Source: Sulfitobacter sediminilitoris (GTDB lineage: Bacteria; Pseudomonadota; Alphaproteobacteria; Rhodobacterales; Rhodobacteraceae). From it: a stretch of DNA of 64,000 nucleotides. A model generated the notes under the pieces. It did no database searches, was not told where the DNA came from, and saw nothing but the letters and a program-made list of their open reading frames with translations. Every line of letters starts with the position of its first letter. The first letter of the stretch is position 1. Below, piece by piece: positions 53,615 through 62,668 of the stretch. The DNA lies in NCBI RefSeq assembly GCF_010667575.1, contig NZ_JAABNT010000003.1, forward strand, positions 1-64,000, read 5' to 3'. Both the position numbers and the translations under genes were made by a program.

Positions 53615-54633
53615 CCAACGCTGTAGAATTCCACTCCGTCTCGATCGTATTTGGCGAAAAACCCGGCAAGGCGCTGCCGCTGATGGACGCCGGGAAATCC
53701 CGGTCCGAAATCGAAGCTGCAACAGGACAGGTCCTTGGGGTTCATGACTGCACGCTCGATGTGGCGGAGGGTGAAATCCTTGTTCTCATGGGCCTGTCGG
53801 GATCGGGGAAGTCCACGCTGCTGCGTGCGGTGAACGGTTTGAACCCGGTGGCGCGGGGACATGTGGTGGTCAACGACGGAAAATGGTCGGCGAACGTGCA
53901 GGAATGTTCTGACAATGACCTGCGTCGGGTGCGGCGCGAATGTGTGTCGATGGTTTTTCAGCAATTTGGTCTGCTGCCATGGCGTACGGTGCGCGACAAC
54001 GTGGCGCTCGCACTTGAGCTTGCCGATGTGCCCAAGAAAGAGCGGCTGGAACGTGCCGACAAGCAGCTTGCTTTGGTTGGGTTGTCAGACTGGGCCGATC
54101 GCAAGGTGGGCGAACTCTCTGGTGGGATGCAGCAGCGCGTGGGCCTCGCCCGCGCCTTTGTGACCGAAGCCCCGATCTTGCTGATGGATGAGCCGTTCTC
54201 GGCGCTTGATCCGCTGATCCGCACAAGGCTTCAGGATGAATTGCTGGACCTTCAACGTGATTTGAAACGCACCATCATCTTTGTCAGCCACGATCTGGAT
54301 GAGGCGTTCAAACTGGGCGGGCGCATTGCGATCATGGAAGGCGGACGGATCGTCCAGCTTGGCACCCCGCGCGAGATTTTCTCGAACCCTGCATCCGACT
54401 ACGTGGCCGATTTTGTGGCGAATATGAACCCGCTTGGTGTGCTGACAGCACGGGATGTGATGGGCGACACGATCAATCCCGATGCGCCGAATGTCCCGGT
54501 CGAAACACCGGTGTCAGAGCTGATTGAGAAACTGAGCGGCGATGAGGGCGCTCTGACGGTCGTCGAGGGGGATACACCTCTTGGGACAGTCACCGCTCAA
54601 AGCATTGTCGAACGGCTGAACACTCAGGGGTGA
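53611..54633 (+). CDS. choV: Choline ABC transporter ATPase ChoV
   Basis: 340 residues. Walker A GLSGSGKST, signature LSGGMQQR, Walker B LLMDEPFSALDP and H-loop VSHDLDEA are present; the C-terminus has a degenerate CBS-like region (about 275-340). It lacks part of the usual long regulatory tail. It overlaps the converging LacI gene by 10 nt at the 3' ends. Confidence 0.93.
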   Translation: MTNAVEFHSVSIVFGEKPGKALPLMDAGKSRSEIEAATGQVLGVHDCTLDVAEGEILVLMGLSGSGKSTLLRAVNGLNPVARGHVVVNDGKWSANVQECSDNDLRRVRRECVSMVFQQFGLLPWRTVRDNVALALELADVPKKERLERADKQLALVGLSDWADRKVGELSGGMQQRVGLARAFVTEAPILLMDEPFSALDPLIRTRLQDELLDLQRDLKRTIIFVSHDLDEAFKLGGRIAIMEGGRIVQLGTPREIFSNPASDYVADFVANMNPLGVLTARDVMGDTINPDAPNVPVETPVSELIEKLSGDEGALTVVEGDTPLGTVTAQSIVERLNTQG

Positions 54634-55682
54634 TCGGGGTCGTCATTCGTGCCGGGGCAGGGCCCCAGGGAATGCCGCTTTTTGATTGAGGTCTCCAGTT
54701 TGGCGGAGACGACCTTCTTTTTGCCCTCGACCATGTCAATAAGGGCATCCGCAGCTTTACGTCCCATTTCACGGTGCGGCACATGGACTGTCGTCAGGGC
54801 CGGACTGGTAATTCGGGCCAGTTCAATATCATCAAAACCTGTGATGGAGACATCCTGCGGTACACGTAACCCAAGACGTTTGGCACCAAGCGACGCACCG
54901 ACGGCCAGAACATCATTGCCGCAGAGCACGGCCGTTGGCGGTACGTCGCGTGACATGAGTTGAGTGAACGCCTCTGCGCCGTTCTCAACTTCGTAAGTTG
55001 TTTCAATGATCTCAAGATCATCCACGTCTAGCGCGCTTTCCCTCAGCGCGTCCTTCAGGCCCTCGATACGCTCCCTTGCCCTGTCATTGCCCTGACTGAT
55101 CCCGGAAATCATCGCGATCCGCCGATGCCCAAGGCGGATCACCTCTTTTGCCAAGGCAGACATGGCTGCGCGATTGTCGAAACCGATGGACGGAATCTGC
55201 CCGTCTTCCATAAAAGACCACGCCGCAAGGGCAGGGACCTTTTGGCGCTCAAGGTATTCATAAATCGGTGCGTCCCGGTCGTGGCCGATCAATAGCAAGC
55301 CGTCGGCACCACGCGCCACCAGCGCCCTGATCTGTTCCTCTTCGACATCGGGGCGGTAGGCCGAACTTGACACCAGCAAGGTGTAGCCCCTTGCGTGTAA
55401 TGCCTCCTGAAAGGCCTGCAACCCGCGCGCAAAAATCGCGTTGTCCATCGTGGGGATGATTGCCCCAATGGTGAACGTACGTTTGGCCGCCATCACGCGG
55501 GCAGCGAAGTTCGGCGTATATTCAAGCGCCTTGACCGCTTCCATCACCCTTGCGCGCGTCGCCTCGACCACACGGTCGGGGTTATTCAGACAGCGCGACA
55601 CCGTAGCTGTCGAAACGCCAGCCTTGCGGGCGACGTCGTCAAGTGTCGGCGTGGCATCGTCCTTCGAAATATCAGCTTTCAT
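54624..55682 (-). CDS. LacI family transcriptional regulator of the sulfonate operon
   Basis: 352 residues. The N-terminal HTH (PTLDDVARKAGVSTATVSRCLNNPDRV) and hinge helix (YTPNFAARVMAAKR) precede a periplasmic-binding-like effector domain (about 70-340). It is divergent from the TRAP/hps operon with two tandem LacI-type palindromes in between, so it should repress that operon until an inducer such as DHPS or sulfolactate binds. Inference from position and sites. Convergent overlap with choV. Confidence 0.88.
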   Translation of the reverse strand: MKADISKDDATPTLDDVARKAGVSTATVSRCLNNPDRVVEATRARVMEAVKALEYTPNFAARVMAAKRTFTIGAIIPTMDNAIFARGLQAFQEALHARGYTLLVSSSAYRPDVEEEQIRALVARGADGLLLIGHDRDAPIYEYLERQKVPALAAWSFMEDGQIPSIGFDNRAAMSALAKEVIRLGHRRIAMISGISQGNDRARERIEGLKDALRESALDVDDLEIIETTYEVENGAEAFTQLMSRDVPPTAVLCGNDVLAVGASLGAKRLGLRVPQDVSITGFDDIELARITSPALTTVHVPHREMGRKAADALIDMVEGKKKVVSAKLETSIKKRHSLGPCPGTNDDPDHP

Positions 55683-55732
55683 GTCGCATCACCTTTGGGA
55701 TGTTATGTGTCAAGGTATTGGAAACAAGCAAA

Positions 55733-55768
55733 ATGTAAACGCTTGCATTATAAATGTAAGCGCTTACA
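55733..55768. promoter_or_regulatory. Two tandem LacI-type operators
   Basis: TGTAAGCGCTTACA (55755-55768) is a perfect 14-bp palindrome. TGTAAACGCTTGCA (55734-55747) is an imperfect copy. Their centres are 21 bp apart, two helical turns, so two dimers bind on the same face. Both are between the LacI gene and the small membrane ORF. Confidence 0.88.
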
Positions 55769-55803
55769 CTGACGAGGAGCCGATTCACTCAGGAGCCTCG
55801 CCC

Positions 55804-55989
55804 ATGTTTCTTGCTGCATCTATCGTCGTATTTGCCATTTATTTCGCAAACGTCGCACTCGGTGCTTTCGCGGGAAGCGCATTTTTGGGGGACGTGGGGG
55901 AAATGCTGGTTCTTTTTGTGGCCTCGATCCTTTTCGTGGTCGCGATTCTGAAAGCCGAAGCTGACCGCAAAAACAAAAACGGCAGCTAA
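55804..55989 (+). CDS. Small two-helix membrane protein at the head of the sulfonate operon
   Basis: 61 residues: two hydrophobic segments (FLAASIVVFAIYFANVALGAFAG and EMLVLFVASILFVVAILKA) and a basic tail. AGGAG lies 8 nt before the ATG and the next gene begins 24 nt after its stop, so it is the first gene of the operon. No family is recognised. It might assist the TRAP transporter; this is inference. Confidence 0.75.
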   Translation: MFLAASIVVFAIYFANVALGAFAGSAFLGDVGEMLVLFVASILFVVAILKAEADRKNKNGS

Positions 55990-56013
55990 CCAAGTTCAAC
56001 GGGAGGACACCAT

Positions 56014-57162
56014 ATGGACAAAGAGACAAAAGAGCTGAAGTCAGCCGAGCGTCGTAACTTTCTGAAACTGGCTGCGACTGGCAGCTTCACCGCTGCAATG
56101 GTTGCTGGTGCCAGCGGAATGCTCTGGTCAACTGAAGCGGCCGCACAGACAGCCAACGAAGAGCGGGACCGCGAGAAGGCAGCAGAGCATACGATGGTCA
56201 TCGCCACGGCCTATGTTCTGGGCGCATCGCGCAGCTACCCGATCATGCAGCTCGACCTGAAGGAAAACATCCAGAACGCCACCAACGGCAAGGTTTATGT
56301 GAAGCTCGCCCCCGGTGGTCAGCTTGGTGCCGGCGGCGCGCTGGTGCAGGCGGTTCAGGGCGGGACCATTCAGGCGGCCCAGCACTCTCTGTCCAACTTT
56401 GCACCGTTTGCGTCCACCGTTGACCTGATCAACATGCCGTATCTCTGCGGTTCAAACCAGCGCTTCACCAACCTTGTTAACTCGAACTTCTGGGACACCG
56501 AGGTCCACCCAAAGGTCGAGGCGGCGGGCTTCAAGGCGCTGTTCTACGTCAACATCGACCCACGCGTCGTTGCTGTGCGCAAGGGCGGGGCAGGGGCGGT
56601 TCTGTCGCCATCCGATCTGTCGGGCGTCAAGTTCCGCGTGCCGGGCTCCAAGATGCTGCAGCAGTACTACCGCATGGTCGGTGCAAACCCGACGCCGGTG
56701 GCATGGGGCGAGACACCATCCGCGATCAAGCAGGGTGTGGCCGACGCGCTCGACCCATCTGTGGGCGCTCTCTATGTCTTTGGATTCAAGGACATCCTGT
56801 CCCACGTGACCTTCACGCAGGCCGTGCCAGACAGCCAAGTTTATTCCTGTAACCTTGAATGGTTCAATTCCATGCCAGCCGACGTCCAAGAGGGCATCAT
56901 TTGGGGCTCCGAAATGACCGCGCACCAGAACCTCTCCAAAGTACCATCGGCACGTGCCTACGCGATGGCCGAACTTGCGAAGGCCGGTGTTGAATTCCAC
57001 TCGCTGAGCGAAGATCAGCTGGGCGAATGGAAAGAAGCAGGCGGCTACCAGCGCTCCGAATGGGACGAGTTCAAGACAGAGCTCGCCGGTTCCATGGAAG
57101 CCTTTGCCAAGATGGAAGAGGCGGCAGGCACGCAAGGCAAGTACTACGTGCACGACGCCTAA
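56014..57162 (+). CDS. TRAP transporter substrate-binding protein (DctP family)
   Basis: 382 residues. A Tat signal peptide (ERRNFLKLAATGSF, cleavage near EAAAQ) is followed by a DctP domain with GGQLGAGGALVQAVQGGTIQ-type N-lobe sequence, and the conserved Arg in SGVKFRVPGSKML that usually grips a substrate acid group. It should bind DHPS in the periplasm (the HpsKLM system of Roseovarius). GGAGG precedes the ATG by 6 nt. A hairpin follows at 57171-57195. Confidence 0.9.
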   Translation: MDKETKELKSAERRNFLKLAATGSFTAAMVAGASGMLWSTEAAAQTANEERDREKAAEHTMVIATAYVLGASRSYPIMQLDLKENIQNATNGKVYVKLAPGGQLGAGGALVQAVQGGTIQAAQHSLSNFAPFASTVDLINMPYLCGSNQRFTNLVNSNFWDTEVHPKVEAAGFKALFYVNIDPRVVAVRKGGAGAVLSPSDLSGVKFRVPGSKMLQQYYRMVGANPTPVAWGETPSAIKQGVADALDPSVGALYVFGFKDILSHVTFTQAVPDSQVYSCNLEWFNSMPADVQEGIIWGSEMTAHQNLSKVPSARAYAMAELAKAGVEFHSLSEDQLGEWKEAGGYQRSEWDEFKTELAGSMEAFAKMEEAAGTQGKYYVHDA

Positions 57163-57170
57163 ACCCTTCC

Positions 57171-57195
57171 GGCGGACGCCATTCAGGCGTCCGCC
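57171..57195 (+). terminator. Intercistronic hairpin between TRAP SBP and DctQ
   Basis: Perfect 10-bp stem GGCGGACGCC / GGCGTCCGCC around ATTCA, 9 nt after the SBP stop. Short T stretch only. It likely sets a higher SBP mRNA level relative to the membrane subunits, like the one after choX. Confidence 0.7.
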
Positions 57196-57275
57196 AATTT
57201 TCCTTAATTTGCAGCACCTTCATGACAGCCCGGTCGGGCTGAACAGGTGAAGTGCGGCCAAGGCCGGGGCGAGAT

Positions 57276-57788
57276 ATGGATATTCTCAAACGAATTGACC
57301 GAGACGCGGAAAGGTGGCTGCTTTTGATGTTCTACGTGATGCTCGTCATCACGATGGCCATCGAAGTGATCCGCCGCGAACTGTTCGCTTATTCCTCCAT
57401 CTGGGGGGAAGAGATCGTGCGCTACTCCTTTATCTACCTTGCGTGGATCGGCGCGGCTGCTGCTGTCAAGGAACGTGCGCACATCCGCATCGACGTGATC
57501 ATGCACTACCTCGGACCGCGGCCCAAGGCGCTGCTTTATATATTTGGTGATCTGGTCATGTTCGGCGTGGCGATCATCGCGCTTTACTGGTCACTTGAGA
57601 CGGTCCACGTCTCTGCCAAGTTCGGCTCGGTGACAGATGGATTGCGCATCTCCAAAGTCTGGTTCCTCATGTCTGTGCCGATTGGATTTGCGCTGATGAT
57701 CTGGCGCCTTTTGCAATCATTCGTTCGCGACTTCAGATCGCTTCGGGACGGCACTGCTGTCTTCGAAGGCGACAAACTGTTTGATTAA
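57276..57788 (+). CDS. TRAP transporter small permease (DctQ family)
   Basis: 170 residues with four membrane helices, a DctQ subunit with WGEEIVRYSFIYLAWIGAAAAV and AHIRID motifs. It pairs with the large DctM subunit. ATG 57276 follows a GGCGAG ribosome site; 57252 is a longer option. Second subunit of the presumed HpsKLM transporter. Confidence 0.9.
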   Translation: MDILKRIDRDAERWLLLMFYVMLVITMAIEVIRRELFAYSSIWGEEIVRYSFIYLAWIGAAAAVKERAHIRIDVIMHYLGPRPKALLYIFGDLVMFGVAIIALYWSLETVHVSAKFGSVTDGLRISKVWFLMSVPIGFALMIWRLLQSFVRDFRSLRDGTAVFEGDKLFD

Positions 57789-57800
57789 GGAGCCTGAAAA

Positions 57801-59129
57801 ATGCTTTGGCAAACAATGAATCAAACGGTTGAGTTGGGGTGGGACTTCTACATCCCGGTCCTCATGTTCGTCGCCCTGATTGCACTTGCGGTTCCGGTCT
57901 GGGCTGCCATCGGCACAGCTGCAATCGCCATGCTGGTGATGTCCGGCGACTTGCCGCTCAGCCTTGTGGGCGAGAAACTCTTCACTGGCATCGACGCCTT
58001 CGCTTTGACCGCCGTGCCTCTGTTCATCCTCACCGGCGACGTGCTTGTTCGTACAGGTCTGTCGCGCAAGTTCCTCGACGTGGCCGAGGCGCTGACCTGC
58101 TTTGCAAAGGGTGGTTTCGGCTCTGCTACTGTCCTTGTCTGCGGCATGTTCGCGGCGATCTCCGGCTCTGACGCGGCGGGTGCTGCCGCCGTGGGCCGTA
58201 TGACCATCGACCGTCTGGTTGAGAGCGGTTATCCCCGCCCCTACGCCTGCGCGCTGGTTGCCGCCGGTGCCTGTACTGGCATCCTGATCCCGCCCTCGAT
58301 CGCCTATATCATCATCGGCCTTGTACTCGGCATATCGGCCTCGACCCTGTTTCTCGCCGCGCTGATCCCCGGGTTGGCGATCCTGATCTCGATCCTGATC
58401 ACCAACCTGATCATGAACCGCCTGTACGCTTGGGAAGGTGGCGGCATGATGACCATGGGTGAATGGTTTGCGAACCTTCTGCGCTCTCTCAAGTCCGGCT
58501 GGTACGCGTTCATTGTGCCCGGCATCATCTTCTACGGGATCTTCTCAGGTCGTCTGACCCCAACCGAAGCCGGTGCTACAGCGGTGGTCGTGACGATCCT
58601 CATGGGCTTCATCCTTGGCACGCTGAGATTGGCTGACTTCCCCGCAATGCTGGTCAGCTCGGCCAAGGTGAACGGTGTGATCCTGCCGATCATCGCCTTT
58701 TCGGCCCCGTTGGCCGAGGCGCTGGCCATTATGGGTGTGCCTCAGGGCTTTGTGACGTCGGTCACCATGATGACGGACGAGCCATGGCTGCTGATCCTGC
58801 TGATGATCGGCATTCTGATCGCCGCAGGCTGCGTGATGGAGACGACACCCAACATCGTGATCCTCGCCCCCATCCTCAAGCCACTGGCGGATAACATCGG
58901 CATGAACGAAATTCAGTTCTGCATCATGATGATCACCGCGCTGGGCGTGGGCTTCATCACGCCGCCGCTGGGCCTCAACCTGTTCGTCGTTTCTGGCATC
59001 ACAGGCGAGTCAATTCTGAAGATAGCCTGGCGCGCCATCCCCTTCGTATTGTGCATGTTCGTCGTCGTTCTTCTGATCGCCTACGTGCCTGCCATTTCCA
59101 CTTCACTGCTTCCAGAAATCTATAAGTAG
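57801..59129 (+). CDS. TRAP transporter large permease (DctM family)
   Basis: 442 residues with about twelve membrane helices. Family sequence GSDAAGAAAVGRMTIDRL and GACTGILIPPSIAYIIIG (helical hairpin) is present, as is the C-terminal TPPLGLNLFVVSGI. It carries sodium-driven uptake of the sulfonate. Starts 12 nt after dctQ and ends 11 nt before hpsN. Confidence 0.93.
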   Translation: MLWQTMNQTVELGWDFYIPVLMFVALIALAVPVWAAIGTAAIAMLVMSGDLPLSLVGEKLFTGIDAFALTAVPLFILTGDVLVRTGLSRKFLDVAEALTCFAKGGFGSATVLVCGMFAAISGSDAAGAAAVGRMTIDRLVESGYPRPYACALVAAGACTGILIPPSIAYIIIGLVLGISASTLFLAALIPGLAILISILITNLIMNRLYAWEGGGMMTMGEWFANLLRSLKSGWYAFIVPGIIFYGIFSGRLTPTEAGATAVVVTILMGFILGTLRLADFPAMLVSSAKVNGVILPIIAFSAPLAEALAIMGVPQGFVTSVTMMTDEPWLLILLMIGILIAAGCVMETTPNIVILAPILKPLADNIGMNEIQFCIMMITALGVGFITPPLGLNLFVVSGITGESILKIAWRAIPFVLCMFVVVLLIAYVPAISTSLLPEIYK

Positions 59130-59140
59130 GAACCCCGCTC

Positions 59141-60448
59141 ATGACCCGTGAATACCTCAAGAAAGCACCGCTGACTGCCAAGTCGGACGCGTCGGAAACC
59201 CACGAGATCGTCAAGAATATCCTTGATGATATCGAGGCGGGTGGCGACGAAAAGGCGCTGGAATATGCCAAGAAGTTCGACCAATACGAAGGCAACGTGA
59301 TCCTGTCGCAAGAAGAGATCGACGCTGCCTGCGCACTGGTGCCCGAAAAACTGAAGGCCGACATTCAGTTCTCGCACGACAACGTCAAACGCTTTGCTGA
59401 AATGCAAAAAGGCACAGTTTCCGACGTTCAGATGGAAATCCATCCCGGATTCATCGCGGGACAAAAGGCGATCCCCGTGGATGCAGCAGGCTGCTATGTC
59501 CCCGGCGGGCGTTACAGCCACATTGCATCCGCCATCATGACGGTGACGACCGCAAAAGTCGCAGGATGCCGTCACATCGCGGCCTGTTCACCGCCCCGTC
59601 CGGGCGAAGGCGTGAACCCGGCAATTGTTTATGCCGCGCATATCTGCGGCGCGGACAAGATCATCGCAATGGGCGGTGTGCAGGGCGTGGCAGCCATGAC
59701 CTTTGGTCTTTTTGGTCTGCCCAAGGCGAACATTCTTGTCGGCCCCGGCAACCAGTTCGTCGCCGAAGCCAAGCGTATCCTCTTTGGCCGCGTCGGTATC
59801 GACATGATCGCAGGCCCGACAGACAGCCTTGTCCTTGCGGACAAGACGGCCGATCCGCATGTGGTCGCAACCGACCTCGTGTCTCAGGCCGAGCATGGCT
59901 ACAACTCGCCTGTCTGGCTGGTCACGGATGACCGTGCGCTGGCCGAAAAGGTGATGGACCTTGTGCCCGGCCTCATCGGCGATCTGCCCGAACTCAACAG
60001 CCAGAACGCCGCTGCCGCATGGCGCGATTATGCAGAGGTGATTGTCTGTGCCGACCGCGAAGAGATGGCCGCCTGTTCCGATGACTATGCACCAGAGCAC
60101 CTGACCGTGCAGGCCGAGGACCTTGATTGGTGGCTGAACCGTTTGACCTGCTACGGCTCGCTGTTTCTGGGCGAGGAGACCACAGTGTCCTACGGCGACA
60201 AGGCCGCAGGCACGAACCACGTGCTGCCCACGTCTGGTGCGGCTGGCTACACCGGTGGTCTGAGCGTGCACAAGTACATGAAGATCGTCACTTGGCAGCG
60301 CACCACGCGCGAGGCGTCCAAGGATGTGGCGATTGCGACCGCCCGCATCTCGCGTCTGGAAGGGATGGAAGGTCACGCCCGCGCGGCGGACGTGCGTCTG
60401 GCCAAATACTTCCCCGGCGAGAACTTCGATCTCTCCGCAGATGGCTGA
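59141..60448 (+). CDS. hpsN: Sulfopropanediol 3-dehydrogenase HpsN
   Basis: 435 residues, a histidinol-dehydrogenase homologue. HisD metal ligands are kept: Gln/His in SQAEHGYN, the catalytic Glu-His in APEHLTV, Asp in YGDKAAGTN and His near GHARAAD. It should oxidise (R)-2,3-dihydroxypropanesulfonate twice with NAD to (R)-sulfolactate. The operon context, TRAP transporter and ComDE distinguish it from HisD, which would sit with the histidine genes. The last 8 nt overlap hpsO. Confidence 0.92.
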   Translation: MTREYLKKAPLTAKSDASETHEIVKNILDDIEAGGDEKALEYAKKFDQYEGNVILSQEEIDAACALVPEKLKADIQFSHDNVKRFAEMQKGTVSDVQMEIHPGFIAGQKAIPVDAAGCYVPGGRYSHIASAIMTVTTAKVAGCRHIAACSPPRPGEGVNPAIVYAAHICGADKIIAMGGVQGVAAMTFGLFGLPKANILVGPGNQFVAEAKRILFGRVGIDMIAGPTDSLVLADKTADPHVVATDLVSQAEHGYNSPVWLVTDDRALAEKVMDLVPGLIGDLPELNSQNAAAAWRDYAEVIVCADREEMAACSDDYAPEHLTVQAEDLDWWLNRLTCYGSLFLGEETTVSYGDKAAGTNHVLPTSGAAGYTGGLSVHKYMKIVTWQRTTREASKDVAIATARISRLEGMEGHARAADVRLAKYFPGENFDLSADG

Positions 60449-61202
60449 CCCGCGTCACCTCTTTGACCTGACGGGCCGGGTGGCTTGCGTGACCGGGGCA
60501 AGCTCCGGTCTGGGTCGGCGTGCGGCCGTTGCCCTTGCTGCTGCAGGGGCAAAGGTCGTGGGCGTAGCCCGCAGGCAAGAGGCGCTGGACAGTCTGACGG
60601 ACGAGATTGGCGCAAAAGCCGCTGCCGTTGCAGCGGACGTTGCTGATCGGGACCGGATTGAAGAACTGCGGACTGCAGTATCTGAGCCTTTCGGCGCGCC
60701 GGATATTGTCATCCACGCGGCTGGTGTGAACACGCGTCAGGCCGCAGATGATGTCACGCCCGAAGGCTGGGATATGACGCTGGCGCTGAATCTCAGCGCA
60801 CCGTTCTTTCTATCTCAGGCGCTGGTGCCTGCAATGAAGGAAAAAGGCTGGGGTCGGATCGTGAATTTCGCGTCGCTGCAAACGACGCGCGCGTTTCCGG
60901 GGGGCATCGCATACGGCGCCACCAAGGCGGGTATCGGGCAATTGACCCGCGCCATGGCCGAGGCATGGTCGCGCGACGGGATTACGGCCAACGCCATCGG
61001 GCCGGGGTTTTTTCCGACCGAACTGACCGCGGCGGTGTTCGATGATCCTGAGCGTGCTGCACGCAATGCGGCGCAGACATGTGCGGGCCGGAATGGGCGC
61101 ATGGAAGATATGGATGGACCGCTCTTGTTTCTCTGTTCGGAGGCATCGAGTTACGTAACAGGTCAGGTTCTTATGGTGGACGGGGGGTTTACAGCGAAAT
61201 GA
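60441..61202 (+). CDS. hpsO: DHPS 2-dehydrogenase, SDR family (HpsO)
   Basis: 253 residues. Rossmann GASSGLGRRAA motif, NFASLQTTRAFPGGIAYGATKAG region with the SDR Ser-Tyr-Lys set (Ser, Tyr-x3-Lys in YGATK) and C-terminal GQVLMVDGGFTAK. In DHPS operons HpsO and HpsP interconvert the two enantiomers through the 2-keto compound, so that HpsN can use both. Start overlaps hpsN and its stop overlaps hpsP. Confidence 0.88.
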   Translation: MADPRHLFDLTGRVACVTGASSGLGRRAAVALAAAGAKVVGVARRQEALDSLTDEIGAKAAAVAADVADRDRIEELRTAVSEPFGAPDIVIHAAGVNTRQAADDVTPEGWDMTLALNLSAPFFLSQALVPAMKEKGWGRIVNFASLQTTRAFPGGIAYGATKAGIGQLTRAMAEAWSRDGITANAIGPGFFPTELTAAVFDDPERAARNAAQTCAGRNGRMEDMDGPLLFLCSEASSYVTGQVLMVDGGFTAK

Positions 61203-62179
61203 AAGCTCTTGTTTATGACGGTGTTGAAGAACTCGGTTTCCGCGATGTCCCCGATGCGGAGGCGCGCGCAGGCGAGCATCTGATCAAGGTCGAAGCGGTA
61301 GGTATTTGTGGCTCTGACATGCACGCGTATCTGGGTCATGACGCACGCCGTCCTGCCCCGCTGATCCTTGGGCATGAGGCGGCGGGTGTAATCGTGGGCG
61401 GACCGAAGGACGGCCTGCGCGTCACGGTGAACCCGCTTGTCACATGCGGCACGTGTCAGGCCTGCAAGGCGGGCCGCGAGAACCTGTGCCCCACGCGACA
61501 GATCATCTCAATGCCGCCCCGCGAAGGTGCTTTCGCGCAATATGTAGCGATGCCGGAGAGCAATCTGGTCGAGGTGCCGGAAGGCGTACCGTTGAATAAG
61601 GCGGCTCTGGCAGAGCCGCTCGCAGTCAGCTGGCATGCCGTCAGGCTGGCGTTGGAGGCGATGCATCCGTCCATGGACAAGCGCGCCCTTGTCATCGGGG
61701 GCGGAGCCATTGGATTGGCTGCAGCCCTCGCACTGAAAGCGATGGGTATCGACGACGTGACCGTGGCTGAGCCCAACGATGCGCGCCGGGCCTTCTTGTC
61801 TGACCTGTGCGGTCAGAAGACCGTCGCATTCGCCGAAGGACTGTTCCCGGTAGTCGTTGACGCTGTCGGCTATGCAGCGACCCGTGCGAAGGCCTCAGAA
61901 TGCGCCCAGCCGGGCGGCGTGATCGCTCACGTGGGGTTGGGAGAGGACACTGGCGGGCTTGATGTGCGCCGGATGACCCTGCAGGAAATCACTTTCATCG
62001 GTACCTACACCTACACGGCACAGGATTTCCGCGACACCGCGCAGGCGATCTTTGATGGCCGGCTTGGCCCGCTCGACTGGATCGAAGAACGCCCCCTGTC
62101 AGAAGGGTTTGCTGCCTTCAAGGACCTGCGCCAGGGCAAAGTTGCCGCCCCGAAAATCGTCCTGTCCCCTTGGGCATGA
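61199..62179 (+). CDS. hpsP: DHPS 2-dehydrogenase, zinc alcohol dehydrogenase family (HpsP)
   Basis: 326 residues, medium-chain dehydrogenase. Catalytic zinc ligands Cys in GICGSDMHAYLGHD and His-Glu in LGHEAAG; structural zinc Cys in TCGTCQACKAGRENLC; Rossmann GGGAIGLAAALALKAMG. Partner of HpsO in epimerising DHPS. The start overlaps the hpsO stop (ATGA). Confidence 0.88.
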   Translation: MKALVYDGVEELGFRDVPDAEARAGEHLIKVEAVGICGSDMHAYLGHDARRPAPLILGHEAAGVIVGGPKDGLRVTVNPLVTCGTCQACKAGRENLCPTRQIISMPPREGAFAQYVAMPESNLVEVPEGVPLNKAALAEPLAVSWHAVRLALEAMHPSMDKRALVIGGGAIGLAAALALKAMGIDDVTVAEPNDARRAFLSDLCGQKTVAFAEGLFPVVVDAVGYAATRAKASECAQPGGVIAHVGLGEDTGGLDVRRMTLQEITFIGTYTYTAQDFRDTAQAIFDGRLGPLDWIEERPLSEGFAAFKDLRQGKVAAPKIVLSPWA

Positions 62180-62209
62180 AGACCCCGAAACACGCAATGG
62201 AGAGAGATC

Positions 62210-62620
62210 ATGTATCGTAAAATCCTCGTCCCGATGGCGCTTGACCACAATGTATCCCCTCAAACAATTGAGATTGCGAAGGCGCTGACCGGTGGGGACG
62301 GAGAGATCATCGCCCTGCATGTCTACGAAGCGCCGCAAGGCTCAGTGACGGCCTACCTTGACGAAGATGCAGTCAAGGAAGGGTTCGAGCGTGCGCGCAA
62401 GACACTGACCGAAAAGCTCGACGGGATCGACGGCATCAAGGCCGAATTGATCAAGGGTCACACTTACCGCACCATCATCGACTATGCGACGGCCAATGGC
62501 ATCGATTGCATCGTCATCGGGTCGCACAAACCGGGGCTGAGCGATTATCTGCTTGGCTCCACCGCCGCGCGCGTCGTCCGTCACGCCCCTTGCGCGGTTC
62601 ACGTTCACCGTTCTTCCTAA
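62210..62620 (+). CDS. Universal stress protein (single Usp domain)
   Basis: 136 residues. UspA fold with the ATP-binding G-2x-G-9x-G(S/T) type sequence in VIGSHKPGLSDYLLGSTAARVVRHAPCAVHVHR. It is 30 nt after hpsP and 48 nt before comD, and so is embedded in the sulfonate operon. Its role there is not evident; it may respond to toxic aldehyde intermediates or simply sulfonate stress. Confidence 0.85.
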   Translation: MYRKILVPMALDHNVSPQTIEIAKALTGGDGEIIALHVYEAPQGSVTAYLDEDAVKEGFERARKTLTEKLDGIDGIKAELIKGHTYRTIIDYATANGIDCIVIGSHKPGLSDYLLGSTAARVVRHAPCAVHVHRSS

Positions 62621-62668
62621 TTCTCAAAACGCGCCAAACCCGCGCATCAACCTGAAAGGCAAACTGAC

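Noticed and set aside
59141..60448. Reading this gene as hisD of histidine synthesis
   Set aside because: It sits in a sulfonate operon far from the his genes, next to TRAP, HpsO/P and ComDE; HpsN is a known HisD-like enzyme.
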